From: Glaciimonas immobilis
GTDB lineage: Bacteria > Pseudomonadota > Gammaproteobacteria > Burkholderiales > Burkholderiaceae_D
Length of the DNA: 64,000 nt
Direction: 5' to 3'
NCBI RefSeq assembly: GCF_011947285.1
Contig: NZ_JAAOZT010000001.1
Location: 124,001-188,000 of the forward strand
A program made the translations under genes and the position numbers. Each line of letters starts with the position of its first letter. Positions within the stretch are counted from its first letter, which is position 1. Below are positions 31,186 through 41,474 of the stretch, in pieces. The notes under the pieces were generated by a model. The model was not told the origin of the DNA. It saw nothing but the letters and a program-made list of their open reading frames with translations, and did no database searches.

Positions 31186-31346
31186 GATGTTTTTCGTTTT
31201 GTTTAGCGCTAAAATAGGGCACTAAAAAAATGCCAGGAAGAGCGGCAATAATAGAATTACAGTAATAGTAGACATTCCAGCTACAACAGACTTGTTGGAG
31301 TGTGGTCATAGGCGTTCCGGACATTACAGTCCGGTAAGGAGAAAGT

Positions 31347-31583
31347 ATGGGATCGTTCAGTATTTGGCACTGGTTGATAGTGCTGGTCATCGTAATGTTG
31401 GTATTCGGTACCAAAAAAATTGGCAACATGGGCGCTGATCTCGGCAAAGCCGTTAAGGGTTTTAAAGACGGCGTCAAAGGCGAAGAAGAGAAAGAAGCGG
31501 AGATACAGGCCCCACAAGGAACGCAAGTACCTAAACCGACCATCGACGTTACCGCCAAAGAACAGGATAAAACCGGCCGTTGA
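31347..31583 (+). CDS. tatA: twin-arginine translocase subunit TatA
   Basis: A 78-residue TatA. One N-terminal membrane helix (about residues 5-20, [15 protein letters not shown]) is followed by the hinge Gly and an amphipathic helix [17 protein letters not shown], then a charged tail. AAGGAG lies upstream of the ATG. It is the first gene of tatABC, which exports folded cofactor-containing proteins. Confidence 0.95.
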   Translation: MGSFSIWHWLIVLVIVMLVFGTKKIGNMGADLGKAVKGFKDGVKGEEEKEAEIQAPQGTQVPKPTIDVTAKEQDKTGR

Positions 31584-31651
31584 ATGATAATTGCCGACTG
31601 CATTTAATGTGGTCTGAGTAATGATAATTCAGTGTTTGCCGCCACGACCTC

Positions 31652-32149
31652 ATGATTGATATTGGCCTAACCAAACTAGCAGTAATTGGCGTCGTTGCGC
31701 TGGTTGTTATCGGACCGGAAAAACTGCCGACCGTAGCCCGTATGGCGGGGTCGTTGTTTGGTCGCGCGCAGCGGTATATCAACGAAGTCAAATCCGAAGT
31801 CAGTCGGGAGATTGAACTCGAAGAGCTACGTAAGATGCAAAAAGATGTGCATGAAGCGGCGAGCGGATTTGAGCAAAGCGTCTCGCAGTCGATCTCGGAC
31901 ACTAAAGATTCGTTACATGCTGCATGGGACGATAAGCTCATTGACACGCCATCGATCACCGGCAACGTTGAGCAGCTGACACGAAAAGCCAAAAATTTTC
32001 GTAAGAAAAAGTTGGCGAAGAACAGCGCGATTCCTGGCTGGTATAGAAGTCAGCAGGGTAAAAGAGTGCGGGTCACTTCCGGCGCGGCGCGGGTTGCAAA
32101 ATACCGTCCCGCTGGCCGGTCTAAAAGCGGATCATCGTTTTACGCATGA
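31652..32149 (+). CDS. tatB: Sec-independent translocase subunit TatB
   Basis: A 165-residue TatB with the N-terminal helix DIGLTKLAVIGVVALVVIGPEKLP, in which the Glu after GP is diagnostic for TatB, a long amphipathic region and a basic C-terminal tail rich in Lys, Arg and Ser. It is longer and more basic at the end than TatA, consistent with its receptor role with TatC. Confidence 0.94.
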   Translation: MIDIGLTKLAVIGVVALVVIGPEKLPTVARMAGSLFGRAQRYINEVKSEVSREIELEELRKMQKDVHEAASGFEQSVSQSISDTKDSLHAAWDDKLIDTPSITGNVEQLTRKAKNFRKKKLAKNSAIPGWYRSQQGKRVRVTSGAARVAKYRPAGRSKSGSSFYA

Positions 32150-32313
32150 CAGTGCGCTGCCGTCTTAATCCTCTCTTTGACGTTACCCTTTTGAGTAAAA
32201 GTGTCGACGGCGAGAACCTGTTAGCCCTCGTTACCCCCGTTACCCCGTTAAGTCGTCGGATTTTTCGCGGCTTTTCCAGCAGGCTAGTCTGCAAAACATC
32301 GTTGTAATGAGCC

Positions 32314-33081
32314 ATGACTGAAGAACAAAAAACCAGCCCCGTCGAGGAAACTTTCATCTCGCATCTGGTAGAGTTGCGCAATCGCATCATGAAAGCATCA
32401 ATCGCCATTATTGTAGTCTTTTTGTGCCTGATGCCATGGGCCGCAAACATCTACGACTTTCTCGCTGCACCGATGATTGCCGCATTGCCGACCGGTGCCA
32501 AAATGATTGCTACCGGCGTCATCACACCGTTTCTCATACCGGTCAAAGTGACCCTGCTGGTGGCGTTTGTGATCGCCTTGCCGTGGGTGTTATATCAGTT
32601 GTGGGCATTCATTGCGCCAGGTCTATATGCGCATGAAAAAAAGCTTATCGCGCCGCTCGTGATTTCTTCTTCCGCTTTATTCATCATCGGCGTCGCTTTT
32701 TGTTACTTTCTGGTGTTTAAAGTAATTTTTCACTTTATCAATAATTTCGCGCCAAAGTCGATTTCAGTGGCACCGGATATCGATAGCTATTTCGATTTTG
32801 TGATGACCATGTTCATTGCTTTCGGTATGACCTTCGAGGTGCCCATCGTGGTCATCGTACTGGTCCGCATGGGTCTGGTTTCGCTCGAAAAGCTCAAGTC
32901 CATTCGTCCCTATGTAGTGGTTGGCGCGTTCGTCATTGCAGCTATCGTTACTCCGCCGGATATCATGAGTCAGTTATTGCTGGCGGTGCCGCTCTGTGTG
33001 CTGTATGAAGTAGGCCTGCTGGTTGCGCCATTGTTCGTCAAGGCAACGCAAGCGCCGAAAGACGCCGAAGAAACGGTCTGA
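32314..33081 (+). CDS. tatC: Sec-independent translocase subunit TatC
   Basis: A 255-residue polytopic TatC with six helices, which recognises twin-arginine signal peptides. Family landmarks are ETFISHLVELRNRI at the start, the loop APGLYAHEKKLIAPLV, FVMTMFIAFGMTFEVPIVV and the closing VVGAFVIAAIVTPPDIMSQ. The gap to tatB is 164 bases, larger than usual, so a secondary promoter is possible. Confidence 0.96.
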   Translation: MTEEQKTSPVEETFISHLVELRNRIMKASIAIIVVFLCLMPWAANIYDFLAAPMIAALPTGAKMIATGVITPFLIPVKVTLLVAFVIALPWVLYQLWAFIAPGLYAHEKKLIAPLVISSSALFIIGVAFCYFLVFKVIFHFINNFAPKSISVAPDIDSYFDFVMTMFIAFGMTFEVPIVVIVLVRMGLVSLEKLKSIRPYVVVGAFVIAAIVTPPDIMSQLLLAVPLCVLYEVGLLVAPLFVKATQAPKDAEETV

Positions 33082-33209
33082 GCGAAACTTGCAGCGCCGG
33101 GTTGCTATAACCTTGCCGCCCTTTAGCCGCAGTACGCGGCCCTACTAACCCGTCCTGCAGGCCTTGCGTAATCGTCATCGAAAACGGCGGCGCCCAGGCT
33201 TCTGAAGCT

Positions 33210-33890
33210 TCAGACTGACGGGTTGATCTGACGAAGCCAAGTTACCAAGGGATAGGCATCCTTAAAACTCGCAATGAGTTGCGCCTGCATCGCATCGCCA
33301 AGCATTTTATTGATCGGCTGCTCTCTGCGAACAATAAAACTTTTCAGGCGCACGTAGTCCAGATGAGGCGTCTCGCCGTCGAAACCCTTGGGTGGGCGGA
33401 CCAGTTGATCCCCGAGCTCCAGGCCATCGTAACTGTCCAATAATTTTTTATTTTTAATTAATTTGCCAAAGCCGCTGCTATCGGCAACGATTTGCTGGCG
33501 GATGGCACGCAACCGGTCTGCCGGTGGAATATATTCGCCGGCGGCGATCCGTAGCATGCCGTCGGCATTAACGTGAAAATAATACATCGGGCCACCACCT
33601 TGACTTGGGCGCTTTAGCCCGCTGGCCGTTATTGCCGCAGAAAAAGTGGTTTTATACGGATTTTTATCGTGCGAAAAGCGCATGTCGCGGTTGATCCGGA
33701 ACAGCGCTTTTTTTGGATTACAGGCGGCCACCGCAGGATCGAAGCGGCTTATTTCGGCAATCAGATGGATCACCAGTTCGAGAAATTCGGCGCGCAAAAT
33801 ATCGTATCTGGGTTTATTCATCACAAACCAGGCACGGTTATTGTTCTCCGATAACTCGGCCAGAAACTGCGTCAGGTCGCGCACGTGCAT
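33210..33890 (-). CDS. DUF2461 domain protein
   Basis: A 226-residue protein that is one DUF2461 (TIGR02453) domain, recognised by LTQFLAELSENNNRAWFVMNKPRYD in pieces, FRINRDMRFSHDKNPYKTTFSA and the GGPMYYFHV and RLRAIRQQI segments. The function is unknown. It lies on the minus strand ten bases downstream of the protease gene and may share its transcript. Confidence 0.9.
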   Translation of the reverse strand: MHVRDLTQFLAELSENNNRAWFVMNKPRYDILRAEFLELVIHLIAEISRFDPAVAACNPKKALFRINRDMRFSHDKNPYKTTFSAAITASGLKRPSQGGGPMYYFHVNADGMLRIAAGEYIPPADRLRAIRQQIVADSSGFGKLIKNKKLLDSYDGLELGDQLVRPPKGFDGETPHLDYVRLKSFIVRREQPINKMLGDAMQAQLIASFKDAYPLVTWLRQINPSV

Positions 33891-33900
33891 CAGCGTCTTT

Positions 33901-35070
33901 CTATTGTTGTTCTTGATGTTTTATAGCCGGACGCTTGCCGATGGTAAGATTAATCGCGCTTTTTTTAGCCTTGCGTATTACCATCATTTTGACTTGGGTC
34001 CCCGGTGCAAACTTTGCTACAACATTCAGCAGATCGGTTGTGTCTGCCACTGGGGTCTCATTAATGGCGACCAGGATATCGCCGGGTTTGATACCTGCCC
34101 TGTCGGCCGGACCATTTTTTAGAACGCCCGCGATAATCGCACCGGTCTTTTGCGTCAGGCCAAAGCTTTCTGCCAGTTCGGGCGTAATGTCTTGCGGTTC
34201 AACCCCGATATAACCCCGCACCACGCTGCCGGTGTTAATGATTGATTCCATTACTACCTTGGCGGTTGATACCGGAATAGCAAACCCGATGCCGAGCGAA
34301 CCGCCGGTGCGTGAATAAATTGCCGTATTTATTCCAAGCAGATTGCCATTGGTATCTACCAGTGCGCCGCCGGAATTGCCGGGATTGATCGCTGCGTCGG
34401 TTTGAATAAAATTTTCAAATGCGTTGATGCCGAGATGACTGCGGCCCAAGGCGGATACGATGCCCATGGTCACTGTCTGCCCAACGCCAAACGGATTGCC
34501 TATTGCCAGGACTACGTCGCCGACATTAGCGTCTTCAATATGACCAAGGGTGATCGCTGGCAAATTCGGTAAGTTAATCTTGATGACTGCCAGATCGGTG
34601 TCAGGGTCGCTACCGACCACTTTAGCTGTGGCTGTGCGCCCATCGGACAAACCAACCTCAATTTCATCTGCGGCTTCAACCACGTGGTTATTGGTCAGTA
34701 TGTAACCCTGTGAACTTACGATAACGCCCGAGCCCAGACTAGATTGTTTTTCTTCCGGTTCAGAACGATCGCCGAAATATTTTTTGAATAAAGGATCTTG
34801 CAACAGCGGATTGGCCGATTGCCTGGATTCTTTGGTCGTAAAGATATTAACCACCGAGGGCATAGCGCGTTTGGAGGCGCTGCGGTAGGAGTTCTGGGTT
34901 GTTGTGCCAGGCGATGCTTCTTGAATCGGCACATTGGTAGAAGCAATATGTAGTCGCGTGTTGCTCGTCAACGCACCATTCACCCATTCGGGTTTAAGGG
35001 TCGTTACAATGAACCAAATCGCTAAACCGATAGTTACGGTTTGCGCAAACAATAGCCAGAAACGTCGCAT
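33901..35070 (-). CDS. membrane-anchored DegS/AlgW-like serine protease
   Basis: A 389-residue HtrA-family protease. An uncleaved N-terminal helix (about residues 4-24) anchors it to the inner membrane. The trypsin-like domain carries His129 (LTNNHVV), Asp159 (DTDLAVIK) and Ser233 (NPGNSGGAL). One PDZ domain follows ([11 protein letters not shown] to about 375). One anchor plus one PDZ is the DegS/AlgW layout, so a role in envelope stress signalling is likely but inferred. The start codon is only 13 bases from the divergent Nif3 gene. Confidence 0.92.
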   Translation of the reverse strand: MRRFWLLFAQTVTIGLAIWFIVTTLKPEWVNGALTSNTRLHIASTNVPIQEASPGTTTQNSYRSASKRAMPSVVNIFTTKESRQSANPLLQDPLFKKYFGDRSEPEEKQSSLGSGVIVSSQGYILTNNHVVEAADEIEVGLSDGRTATAKVVGSDPDTDLAVIKINLPNLPAITLGHIEDANVGDVVLAIGNPFGVGQTVTMGIVSALGRSHLGINAFENFIQTDAAINPGNSGGALVDTNGNLLGINTAIYSRTGGSLGIGFAIPVSTAKVVMESIINTGSVVRGYIGVEPQDITPELAESFGLTQKTGAIIAGVLKNGPADRAGIKPGDILVAINETPVADTTDLLNVVAKFAPGTQVKMMVIRKAKKSAINLTIGKRPAIKHQEQQ

Positions 35071-35083
35071 AGTGAGGTCAGAA

Positions 35084-35866
35084 ATGCAAAAAAAGTTGGT
35101 GGGGAAAAATTCGGTAAGCCGCGTGGAACTTGAAAAATATGTGGCAGAGATGCTGAATGTTACACAATACCGTGATTATTGCCCAAATGGCCTTCAGGTG
35201 GAAGGACGCGCTGAAATTTTCTCCATCATAACCGGTGTCACCGCAAGTCAGGCTTTACTTGAGGCCGCACTGGAAGCCGGTGCCGATGCGATACTTGTAC
35301 ATCACGGATATTTTTGGAAAGGTGAGGACGCACGGGTGATTGGGCCTAAACACAATAGACTGAAATTGCTTTTGACGCACGACATTAATTTGTTCGCCTA
35401 TCATTTGCCACTGGACGCCCATCCGGAGTTAGGCAACAACGCGCAATTGGCGCAGGAGTTGGGGTTGGTGGCGCATGGTCGTTTTGGAGACGATAATCTC
35501 GGCTGGTTGGGCACGGCGGCCGATGCGGCAGTGCAAACCGTCGGCGACCTGGCACGATTGGCCGCCGCCAGACTACGACGCGAACCAATCCTGATTGGTG
35601 ATCCTGATCAACCGTTAGGACCTATTGCATGGTGCACCGGTGCCGCACAAAATTATTTAGGCAACGCGATTGCTGCCGGCGCAAGCGTATATATCAGTGG
35701 AGAAATTTCCGAACCGACCGTGCATTTAGCACGAGAGTCCGGCGTCGCGTACATCGCAGCAGGACACCACGCCACCGAACGCTACGGCGTGCAAGCGCTG
35801 GGACGACATCTGGCGGAACATTTCGGGTTGTCCCACCGTTTTATTGACATTGATAATCCCGTTTAA
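35084..35866 (+). CDS. Nif3-like dinuclear metal centre protein
   Basis: A 260-residue Nif3/YbgI (DUF34) family protein. Metal-binding motifs are visible: [21 protein letters not shown] and, near the end, [14 protein letters not shown]. The family has been linked to GTP cyclohydrolase-like and other roles but no reaction is settled. I start at ATG 35084 because the longer frame overlaps the divergent protease gene. The family motif [10 protein letters not shown] begins about 28 residues in. Confidence 0.93.
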   Translation: MQKKLVGKNSVSRVELEKYVAEMLNVTQYRDYCPNGLQVEGRAEIFSIITGVTASQALLEAALEAGADAILVHHGYFWKGEDARVIGPKHNRLKLLLTHDINLFAYHLPLDAHPELGNNAQLAQELGLVAHGRFGDDNLGWLGTAADAAVQTVGDLARLAAARLRREPILIGDPDQPLGPIAWCTGAAQNYLGNAIAAGASVYISGEISEPTVHLARESGVAYIAAGHHATERYGVQALGRHLAEHFGLSHRFIDIDNPV

Positions 35867-35893
35867 GAAGGTCTATCGCAAGGTAGAGATAAT

Positions 35894-36280
35894 ATGCAAA
35901 ATAACATCGAGACAGTGCGGATTGATAAGTGGCTGTGGGCCGCGCGGTTTTTTAAGACCCGTTCGCTTGCTACCGAAGCCGTTTTCACCGGCAAAGTGAG
36001 CCTGAACGGTGATCGGGTGAAGCCCGCGCGTAACGTTAAAATCGGCGATACGATGGTCATTAACAATGGCACCAACGAGTGGGAAGTCATCGTCCAAGGA
36101 CTGGCAGAGGTGCGCGCCTCAGCAGTGATCGCCCAAACGTTATATGCAGAAACTGAACAAAGTCTGAGCAAACGGGTGTTGATAGCGGAAGACAGGAAGT
36201 ACTTTCACGAGCCGACGATGCTAATAAAAGGCCGCCCAACCAAGCGCGATCGCCGCCTGATAGACAAAAACGAATCGTAG
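35894..36280 (+). CDS. hslR: heat-shock protein 15 (S4 RNA-binding)
   Basis: A 128-residue S4-domain protein of the Hsp15 family, which binds free 50S subunits carrying a stalled peptidyl-tRNA. The S4 domain opens VRIDKWLWAARFFKTRSLA and continues GKVSLNGDRVKPARNV; a basic C-terminal tail (GRPTKRDRRLIDK) follows. It lies 27 bases after the Nif3 gene and could be cotranscribed. Confidence 0.92.
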   Translation: MQNNIETVRIDKWLWAARFFKTRSLATEAVFTGKVSLNGDRVKPARNVKIGDTMVINNGTNEWEVIVQGLAEVRASAVIAQTLYAETEQSLSKRVLIAEDRKYFHEPTMLIKGRPTKRDRRLIDKNES

Positions 36281-36408
36281 AATGCGCGAAATAGGCTAAA
36301 TAGAATTGATCAGGCCCCTCTAAGTGTTCAATTGCGCAATTTATCAGCGCTGAATCGTCCGCTAGAATCAACCTTCTAAGTTGTGTCGGGAGCCTTATTT
36401 TGGTGCAT

Positions 36409-36432
36409 AATAGTACGATCGTTCGCATTATT
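36409..36432. promoter_or_regulatory. 24-bp dyad, candidate TetR operator
   Basis: The halves aatagtacgatc and gttcgcattatt match in 9 of 12 positions as an inverted repeat, around a perfect core ACGATCGT. The dyad overlaps a -10-like CATAAT at 36406-36411 and is 46 bases from the regulator's start, a layout expected for TetR autoregulation. Confidence 0.5.
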
Positions 36433-36478
36433 CTATTGGAGCGATTATTACACCACGACTTGAGAAGACGAGATCACT

Positions 36479-37180
36479 GTGGCACACACAATTATTGGAA
36501 CGCAGGCCAAATTCATGCGAAAAGGCGAGCTTACGCGGGTGGCCATTCTCGATGTTGCACTTGATCTGGCCAGTCGCGACGGCCTGGAAGGACTCACGAT
36601 CGGGTTGCTGGCCGAAAAAATGAGTATGAGTAAGTCTGGCGTATTTGCGCATTTCGGCTCACGTGAAGATCTGCAAATAGAAGTCGTCAAACTTTACCAT
36701 CGCCATTTTGAACAAGAAGTATTCTACCCCAGTATCAAGGAAGCACGCGGCCTGCCACGTTTGCGCGGCATGTTTTCGCGCTGGATCAAGCAAGTCACGA
36801 TAGAAATTTCATCCGGCTGTATTTATATCAGTGGCGCGGTTGAATATGATGACCGCCCGGGTCAGATTCGCGATGAGATCGTATCAATGGTCGATACCTG
36901 GCAAAAAGCATTGCGCCGCTGCGTAGTGCAGGCAATCGAAGCCGACCATCTGCGTACCGATACCGATGCCGATCAGTTGGTGTATGAGATGTACGGTTTA
37001 ATTTTGGGTCTGCATCATGATGCCCGGTTTCTAAAAAAGGCGGGTAGCGAAGAACGTGCACAGGCCGGGTTTGATCGCCTGATCCAAAGCTACCAAAGTA
37101 ATTCATCCGAACAAAAAAACGATGCCACCAAAATGGCGTCAACCAAGAGTCAACTTTCGCTGCCTAATAAAGCAGTCTGA
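36479..37180 (+). CDS. TetR family regulator of fatty-acid degradation
   Basis: A 233-residue TetR-type repressor. The DNA-binding domain (about residues 13-62) has RVAILDVALDLASRDGLEGLTIGLLA in segments and the recognition helix MSKSGVFAHFGSREDLQ; the ligand domain follows and ends in a Ser/Lys/Gln-rich tail. The start is GTG, giving GTQAKFMRKGE as in relatives; ATG 36515 is an alternative. It lies just upstream of the beta-oxidation genes and resembles betaproteobacterial regulators of that pathway, so acyl-CoA sensing is likely but inferred. Confidence 0.88.
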   Translation: MAHTIIGTQAKFMRKGELTRVAILDVALDLASRDGLEGLTIGLLAEKMSMSKSGVFAHFGSREDLQIEVVKLYHRHFEQEVFYPSIKEARGLPRLRGMFSRWIKQVTIEISSGCIYISGAVEYDDRPGQIRDEIVSMVDTWQKALRRCVVQAIEADHLRTDTDADQLVYEMYGLILGLHHDARFLKKAGSEERAQAGFDRLIQSYQSNSSEQKNDATKMASTKSQLSLPNKAV

Positions 37181-37205
37181 CAAATTTAATTATCAGGAGA
37201 GCACC

Positions 37206-38996
37206 ATGGGTCAATACGTCGCGCCACTGCGGGATATGCAATTCGTCATGCACGAGTTGTTACATGTCGAAGATGAACTGAAGCAGTTGCCGAAGCACGC
37301 GGAGATCGATGCGGACATTATTAATCAGATTCTGGAAGAGGGCGGCAAATTTACCTCTCAGGTCTTGTTTCCGATCAACCACTCAGGCGACCGCGAAGGC
37401 TGTCACCATGACAAAGAGCACAATACAGTAACGACGCCGAAAGGCTTCAAAGAGGCGTACAAGCAGTACGTTGAAGCTGGCTGGCCTGCGCTGTCATGCG
37501 TACCAGAATTTGGCGGTCAAGGTTTGCCTTTGGTGATGAATAACTCATTTTACGAAATGATGAATTCTGCCAATCAAGCTTGGACCATGTATCCGGGCCT
37601 GTCGCATGGTGCTTATGAGTGCCTGCTTGAGCACGGTACACCAGAGCAAAAGTCCGTCTATTTGCCGAAGCTGGTGTCCGGCGAGTGGACCGGTACGATG
37701 TGCCTGACCGAATCGCATTGCGGGACCGATCTTGGGATGTTGCGTTCGAAGGCAGAGCCACAGTCAGACGGATCGTACCTGATTACCGGAAGCAAGATTT
37801 TTATCTCCGCTGGTGAGCACGACATGGCCGACAACATCCTGCATCTGGTGCTGGCACGTTTGCCGGATGCACCGCAAGGATCAAAAGGTATCTCTCTCTT
37901 TTTGGTCCCGAAGTTTCTGCCAAATGCGGACGGTACTTTAGGTGCGCGTAATCCGATTACATGCGGTGCGATTGAAGAAAAAATGGGCATCCATGGCAAT
38001 TCGACTTGCCAGATGAATCTGGATGGCGCGCAAGGCTGGATCATCGGCGGACCGCACAAAGGCCTAAACGCCATGTTCGTTTTCATGAACGCCGCGCGTC
38101 TGGGTGTGGGAATGCAAGGACTTGGCCTGACCGAAGTCGCGTACCAAAATGCGCTGGTGTACGCCAAAGACCGTATCCAGATGCGCAGCCTTTCAGGCAT
38201 CAAAGCACCGGACAAGGCAGCCGATCCGATCATCGTCCATCCGGATGTCCGCCGTATGTTGTTGACTGCTAAAGCCTACGCAGAAGGTGGTCGCGCATTC
38301 TGTACTTACGTTGCCTTGCAAATTGATAAAGAATTGAATCACCCGGACGAAGTGGTGCGTAAACATGCTGCGGACGAAGTGGCACTGTTGACACCTATCG
38401 TTAAGGCCTTTATTACCGACAACGCCTGGATTGCTACGTCGGAATGCATGCAGGTCTACGGTGGCCACGGTTATATCTCTGAATGGGGCATGGAGCAATA
38501 CGTTCGGGATGCCCGCATCAACATGATTTACGAAGGTACTAACACTATTCAATCGCTGGATTTGCTGGGCCGCAAGGTATTGATGGATAACGGCGTCAAG
38601 CTGAAGAAATTTGGCGCCAAAGTCCAGGCTTTCATAGAGCAAAATGGTACTGATGAAGCCTTGTCAGAATTCATCACGCCATTAGCCGATCTAGGCGATA
38701 AGGTCACGAAACTGACCATGGAAATCGGCATGAAATCGTTCCAGAATCAAGATGAAGCTGGCGCGGCTGCGGTACCATATTTGCGTCTGGTAGGGCATCT
38801 GGTATACGCGTATTTCTTTGCGCAAATGGCGAAGATTGCGCTGGAAAAGCAAGACAGTGGTGACACGTTTTATGTTTCAAAATTGGCGACAGTACGGTTT
38901 TACTTCGCTCGTTTATTGCCAGAAACAGCTATGCTGATCCGTCAGGCACGCGCCGGTTCGGCCACCCTGATGGCGTTAGACGCTGACCTGTTTTAA
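37206..38996 (+). CDS. acyl-CoA dehydrogenase (FadE-like)
   Basis: A 596-residue FAD-dependent acyl-CoA dehydrogenase of the enlarged type with a C-terminal extension domain. Blocks include SGEWTGTMCLTESHCGTDLGML in pieces, CGAIEEKMGIHGNSTCQM, the helix YVRDARINMIYEGTNTIQSLDL containing the family Glu region, and about 120 extra residues at the end. It performs the first oxidation of beta-oxidation. CAGGAG lies upstream of ATG 37206, whereas the frame upstream overlaps the regulator gene. Confidence 0.94.
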   Translation: MGQYVAPLRDMQFVMHELLHVEDELKQLPKHAEIDADIINQILEEGGKFTSQVLFPINHSGDREGCHHDKEHNTVTTPKGFKEAYKQYVEAGWPALSCVPEFGGQGLPLVMNNSFYEMMNSANQAWTMYPGLSHGAYECLLEHGTPEQKSVYLPKLVSGEWTGTMCLTESHCGTDLGMLRSKAEPQSDGSYLITGSKIFISAGEHDMADNILHLVLARLPDAPQGSKGISLFLVPKFLPNADGTLGARNPITCGAIEEKMGIHGNSTCQMNLDGAQGWIIGGPHKGLNAMFVFMNAARLGVGMQGLGLTEVAYQNALVYAKDRIQMRSLSGIKAPDKAADPIIVHPDVRRMLLTAKAYAEGGRAFCTYVALQIDKELNHPDEVVRKHAADEVALLTPIVKAFITDNAWIATSECMQVYGGHGYISEWGMEQYVRDARINMIYEGTNTIQSLDLLGRKVLMDNGVKLKKFGAKVQAFIEQNGTDEALSEFITPLADLGDKVTKLTMEIGMKSFQNQDEAGAAAVPYLRLVGHLVYAYFFAQMAKIALEKQDSGDTFYVSKLATVRFYFARLLPETAMLIRQARAGSATLMALDADLF

Positions 38997-39072
38997 AAGT
39001 TTGTGCACAGTGGAACACTGTTTTCGCTGTGCATCTTTCGTATCAGGATTTTGCTAAATTAAGGAGACAACA

Positions 39073-41460
39073 GTGTCCAATTTCATCGTAAAAAAAGTTG
39101 CCGTACTCGGTGCTGGCGTGATGGGTGCACAAATCGCTGCCCACTGCCTGAATGCCAAAGTACCGGTCATCCTGTTTGACCTGCCAGCTAAAGAAGGCCC
39201 GAAAAATGGCATCGTGCTGCGCGCCATTGAGAATCTGAAAAAACTCAGCCCCGCACCGTTAGGTAACAAAGACGATGCCGCGCTAATAGAAGTTGGCAAT
39301 TATGAAGACAATCTGGCGTTGCTGGCCGATTGCGATCTGATCATCGAAGCCATCGCCGAGCGTATGGACTGGAAGCACGATCTGTATAAAAAGGTCGCGC
39401 CACATATCGCACCGAACGCGATTTTTGCCTCTAACACATCTGGCTTGTCAATTACTGGTTTGTCCGAAGGTTTCGATGAGGAATTGAAAGCGCGCTTTTG
39501 CGGCGTTCACTTCTTCAATCCCCCTCGCTACATGCATCTGGTTGAACTGATTCCTACCGCGTCGACGCGCCCGGAAATTTTGAATCAACTAGAAGGATTC
39601 CTTGCCACCACATTAGGAAAAGGCGTAGTCCGCGCTAAAGATACACCGAACTTTATCGCCAACCGGGTTGGCGTTTTCGGTATCTTATCGACCGCGCATC
39701 AAGCAGAAAAATTCGGCCTGTCGGTCGATGTCGTGGATGATTTGACCGGTGCTAAATTAGGTCGCGCCAAGTCAGGCACATTCCGTACCGCTGACGTCGT
39801 CGGTTTGGATACAATGGGCCATGTCATCAAGACCATGCAGAACAGCCTGCAAGATGATCCATTCTTCAGCGTATATGCTACACCGCCATTGCTGGCGAGC
39901 CTGATTGAAAAGGGCGCATTGGGTCAAAAAACCGGCGCCGGATTCTACAAAAAAGTCGGTAAGGATATCTTGCGGATTGATGCTGCGACGGGTGAGTACG
40001 TTGCGGGCGGCGGCAAGACAGATGATATCGTAGCGCGCATTCTGAAAGACAAAGATCCAGTCAAGCGCATGAAAACGCTGCGCGAATCGACTAATCCGCA
40101 AGCACAATTCTTGTGGTCAATTTTCCGCGATGGTTTCCATTACATCGCAGTGCATCTGCAGTCGATTGCCGACAATGCGCGCGATATCGATTTCGCGATG
40201 CGCTGGGGTTTTGGCTGGAGCGTTGGTCCGTTCGAAATCTGGCAAGCCGCTGGCTGGCAGCAAATTGCTGGTTGGGTTAAAGAAGATATTGATGCAGGTA
40301 AAGCATTGTGTAACGCTCCTTTACCGGCATGGGTATTTGACGGCCGCATCGGCGTTCATGGCGCTGAAGGCTCTTTTTCGCCAGCGAAAAAAACCAGCGT
40401 CGCCCGCTCAGCCCTGGCCGTATATCAGCGTCAGACGTTCCGTGCGCCGCTAGTCGGCGAAGGCATTGCTGACGGCGCAACTGCTGGCACCACTGTATTT
40501 GAAGACGAATCGGTTCGCCTCTGGCATCAAAATGACGACGTTCTGGTGATCTCCTTCAAGACCAAGTTGCATGTCATTGGGCCTGGGGTTATTGCTGGCC
40601 TGAGTATGGCTGTTGCTGAAGCCGAAAAGAACTTTAAAGGCTTAGTCTTGTGGCACGCAGACGCCGCCAACGGCGGTGCATTCTCGGCCGGTGCTGACTT
40701 GCAATCGATGTTGCCATTGTTTATGTCCGGTGGCGTCAAAGCAATCGAGCCGATGGTTGCGCAACTCCAGCAAGCATTCATGGGCCTTAAATACGCCAGC
40801 GTTCCGGTAGTTGCGGCAGTCGCTGGCCTGGCATTGGGCGGGGGTTGTGAGTTGGCGTTGCATGCCGCCAAACGGGTTGCTGCACTTGAGTCTTACATTG
40901 GTCTGGTCGAAGTCGGCGTTGGTTTGATACCAGCGGGCGGTGGCCTGAAAGAAGCGGCTGTCCGCGCGGCAAATGATGCTGGCGGCAACGATATTTTGCA
41001 ATTTTTGAAATCGTCATTCCTAAATGCGGCCACTGCAAATGTGTCCAAGTCAGCGCTTGAAGCCAAAAAAATGGGCTACCTGAAATCAAGCGACGTCATC
41101 GTCTTCAATGCCTATGAGTTGTTGCATGTTGCCAAGGTTGAAGCCCGTGCAATGTTCGACGCTGGATATCGTCCGCCATTGAAGGCGCTGATTCCAGTGG
41201 TCGGTCGCGGCGGTATTGCGACCATCATGGCGCAGTTGGTCAACATGCGCGATGGTGGTTTCATCTCTATGCATGACTACAAGCTGGGATGCATGGTTGC
41301 TGAAGTCGTTTGTGGCGGCGAAATTGAAGAGGGCAGCCTCGTAAGCGAGCAATGGCTCCTGGATTTAGAGCGCAAAGCCTTTATGGAATTGCTGAATCAT
41401 CCAAAAACGCAGGAGCGCATTATGGGCATGCTGCAAACCGGTAAACCGGTCCGCAACTAA
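39073..41460 (+). CDS. 3-hydroxyacyl-CoA dehydrogenase / enoyl-CoA hydratase fusion (FadN-like)
   Basis: A 795-residue bifunctional enzyme. The N-terminal NAD domain begins AVLGAGVMGAQIAAH (residues 10-24), followed by the 3-hydroxyacyl-CoA dehydrogenase domain with GVHFFNPPRYMHLVELI. The C-terminal half holds a crotonase domain with FSAGADLQSM and GLALGGGCELALHA. This order (dehydrogenase first) is that of FadN and opposite to FadB. The start is GTG with AAGGAG ten bases upstream. It sits between FadE-like and thiolase genes, giving a complete cycle. Confidence 0.94.
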   Translation: MSNFIVKKVAVLGAGVMGAQIAAHCLNAKVPVILFDLPAKEGPKNGIVLRAIENLKKLSPAPLGNKDDAALIEVGNYEDNLALLADCDLIIEAIAERMDWKHDLYKKVAPHIAPNAIFASNTSGLSITGLSEGFDEELKARFCGVHFFNPPRYMHLVELIPTASTRPEILNQLEGFLATTLGKGVVRAKDTPNFIANRVGVFGILSTAHQAEKFGLSVDVVDDLTGAKLGRAKSGTFRTADVVGLDTMGHVIKTMQNSLQDDPFFSVYATPPLLASLIEKGALGQKTGAGFYKKVGKDILRIDAATGEYVAGGGKTDDIVARILKDKDPVKRMKTLRESTNPQAQFLWSIFRDGFHYIAVHLQSIADNARDIDFAMRWGFGWSVGPFEIWQAAGWQQIAGWVKEDIDAGKALCNAPLPAWVFDGRIGVHGAEGSFSPAKKTSVARSALAVYQRQTFRAPLVGEGIADGATAGTTVFEDESVRLWHQNDDVLVISFKTKLHVIGPGVIAGLSMAVAEAEKNFKGLVLWHADAANGGAFSAGADLQSMLPLFMSGGVKAIEPMVAQLQQAFMGLKYASVPVVAAVAGLALGGGCELALHAAKRVAALESYIGLVEVGVGLIPAGGGLKEAAVRAANDAGGNDILQFLKSSFLNAATANVSKSALEAKKMGYLKSSDVIVFNAYELLHVAKVEARAMFDAGYRPPLKALIPVVGRGGIATIMAQLVNMRDGGFISMHDYKLGCMVAEVVCGGEIEEGSLVSEQWLLDLERKAFMELLNHPKTQERIMGMLQTGKPVRN

Positions 41461-41474
41461 TAACGGAGATTTAA

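Noticed and set aside
33646-34122. 158-codon plus-strand frame across the DUF2461 and protease genes
   Set aside because: It is antisense to two clearly conserved genes.
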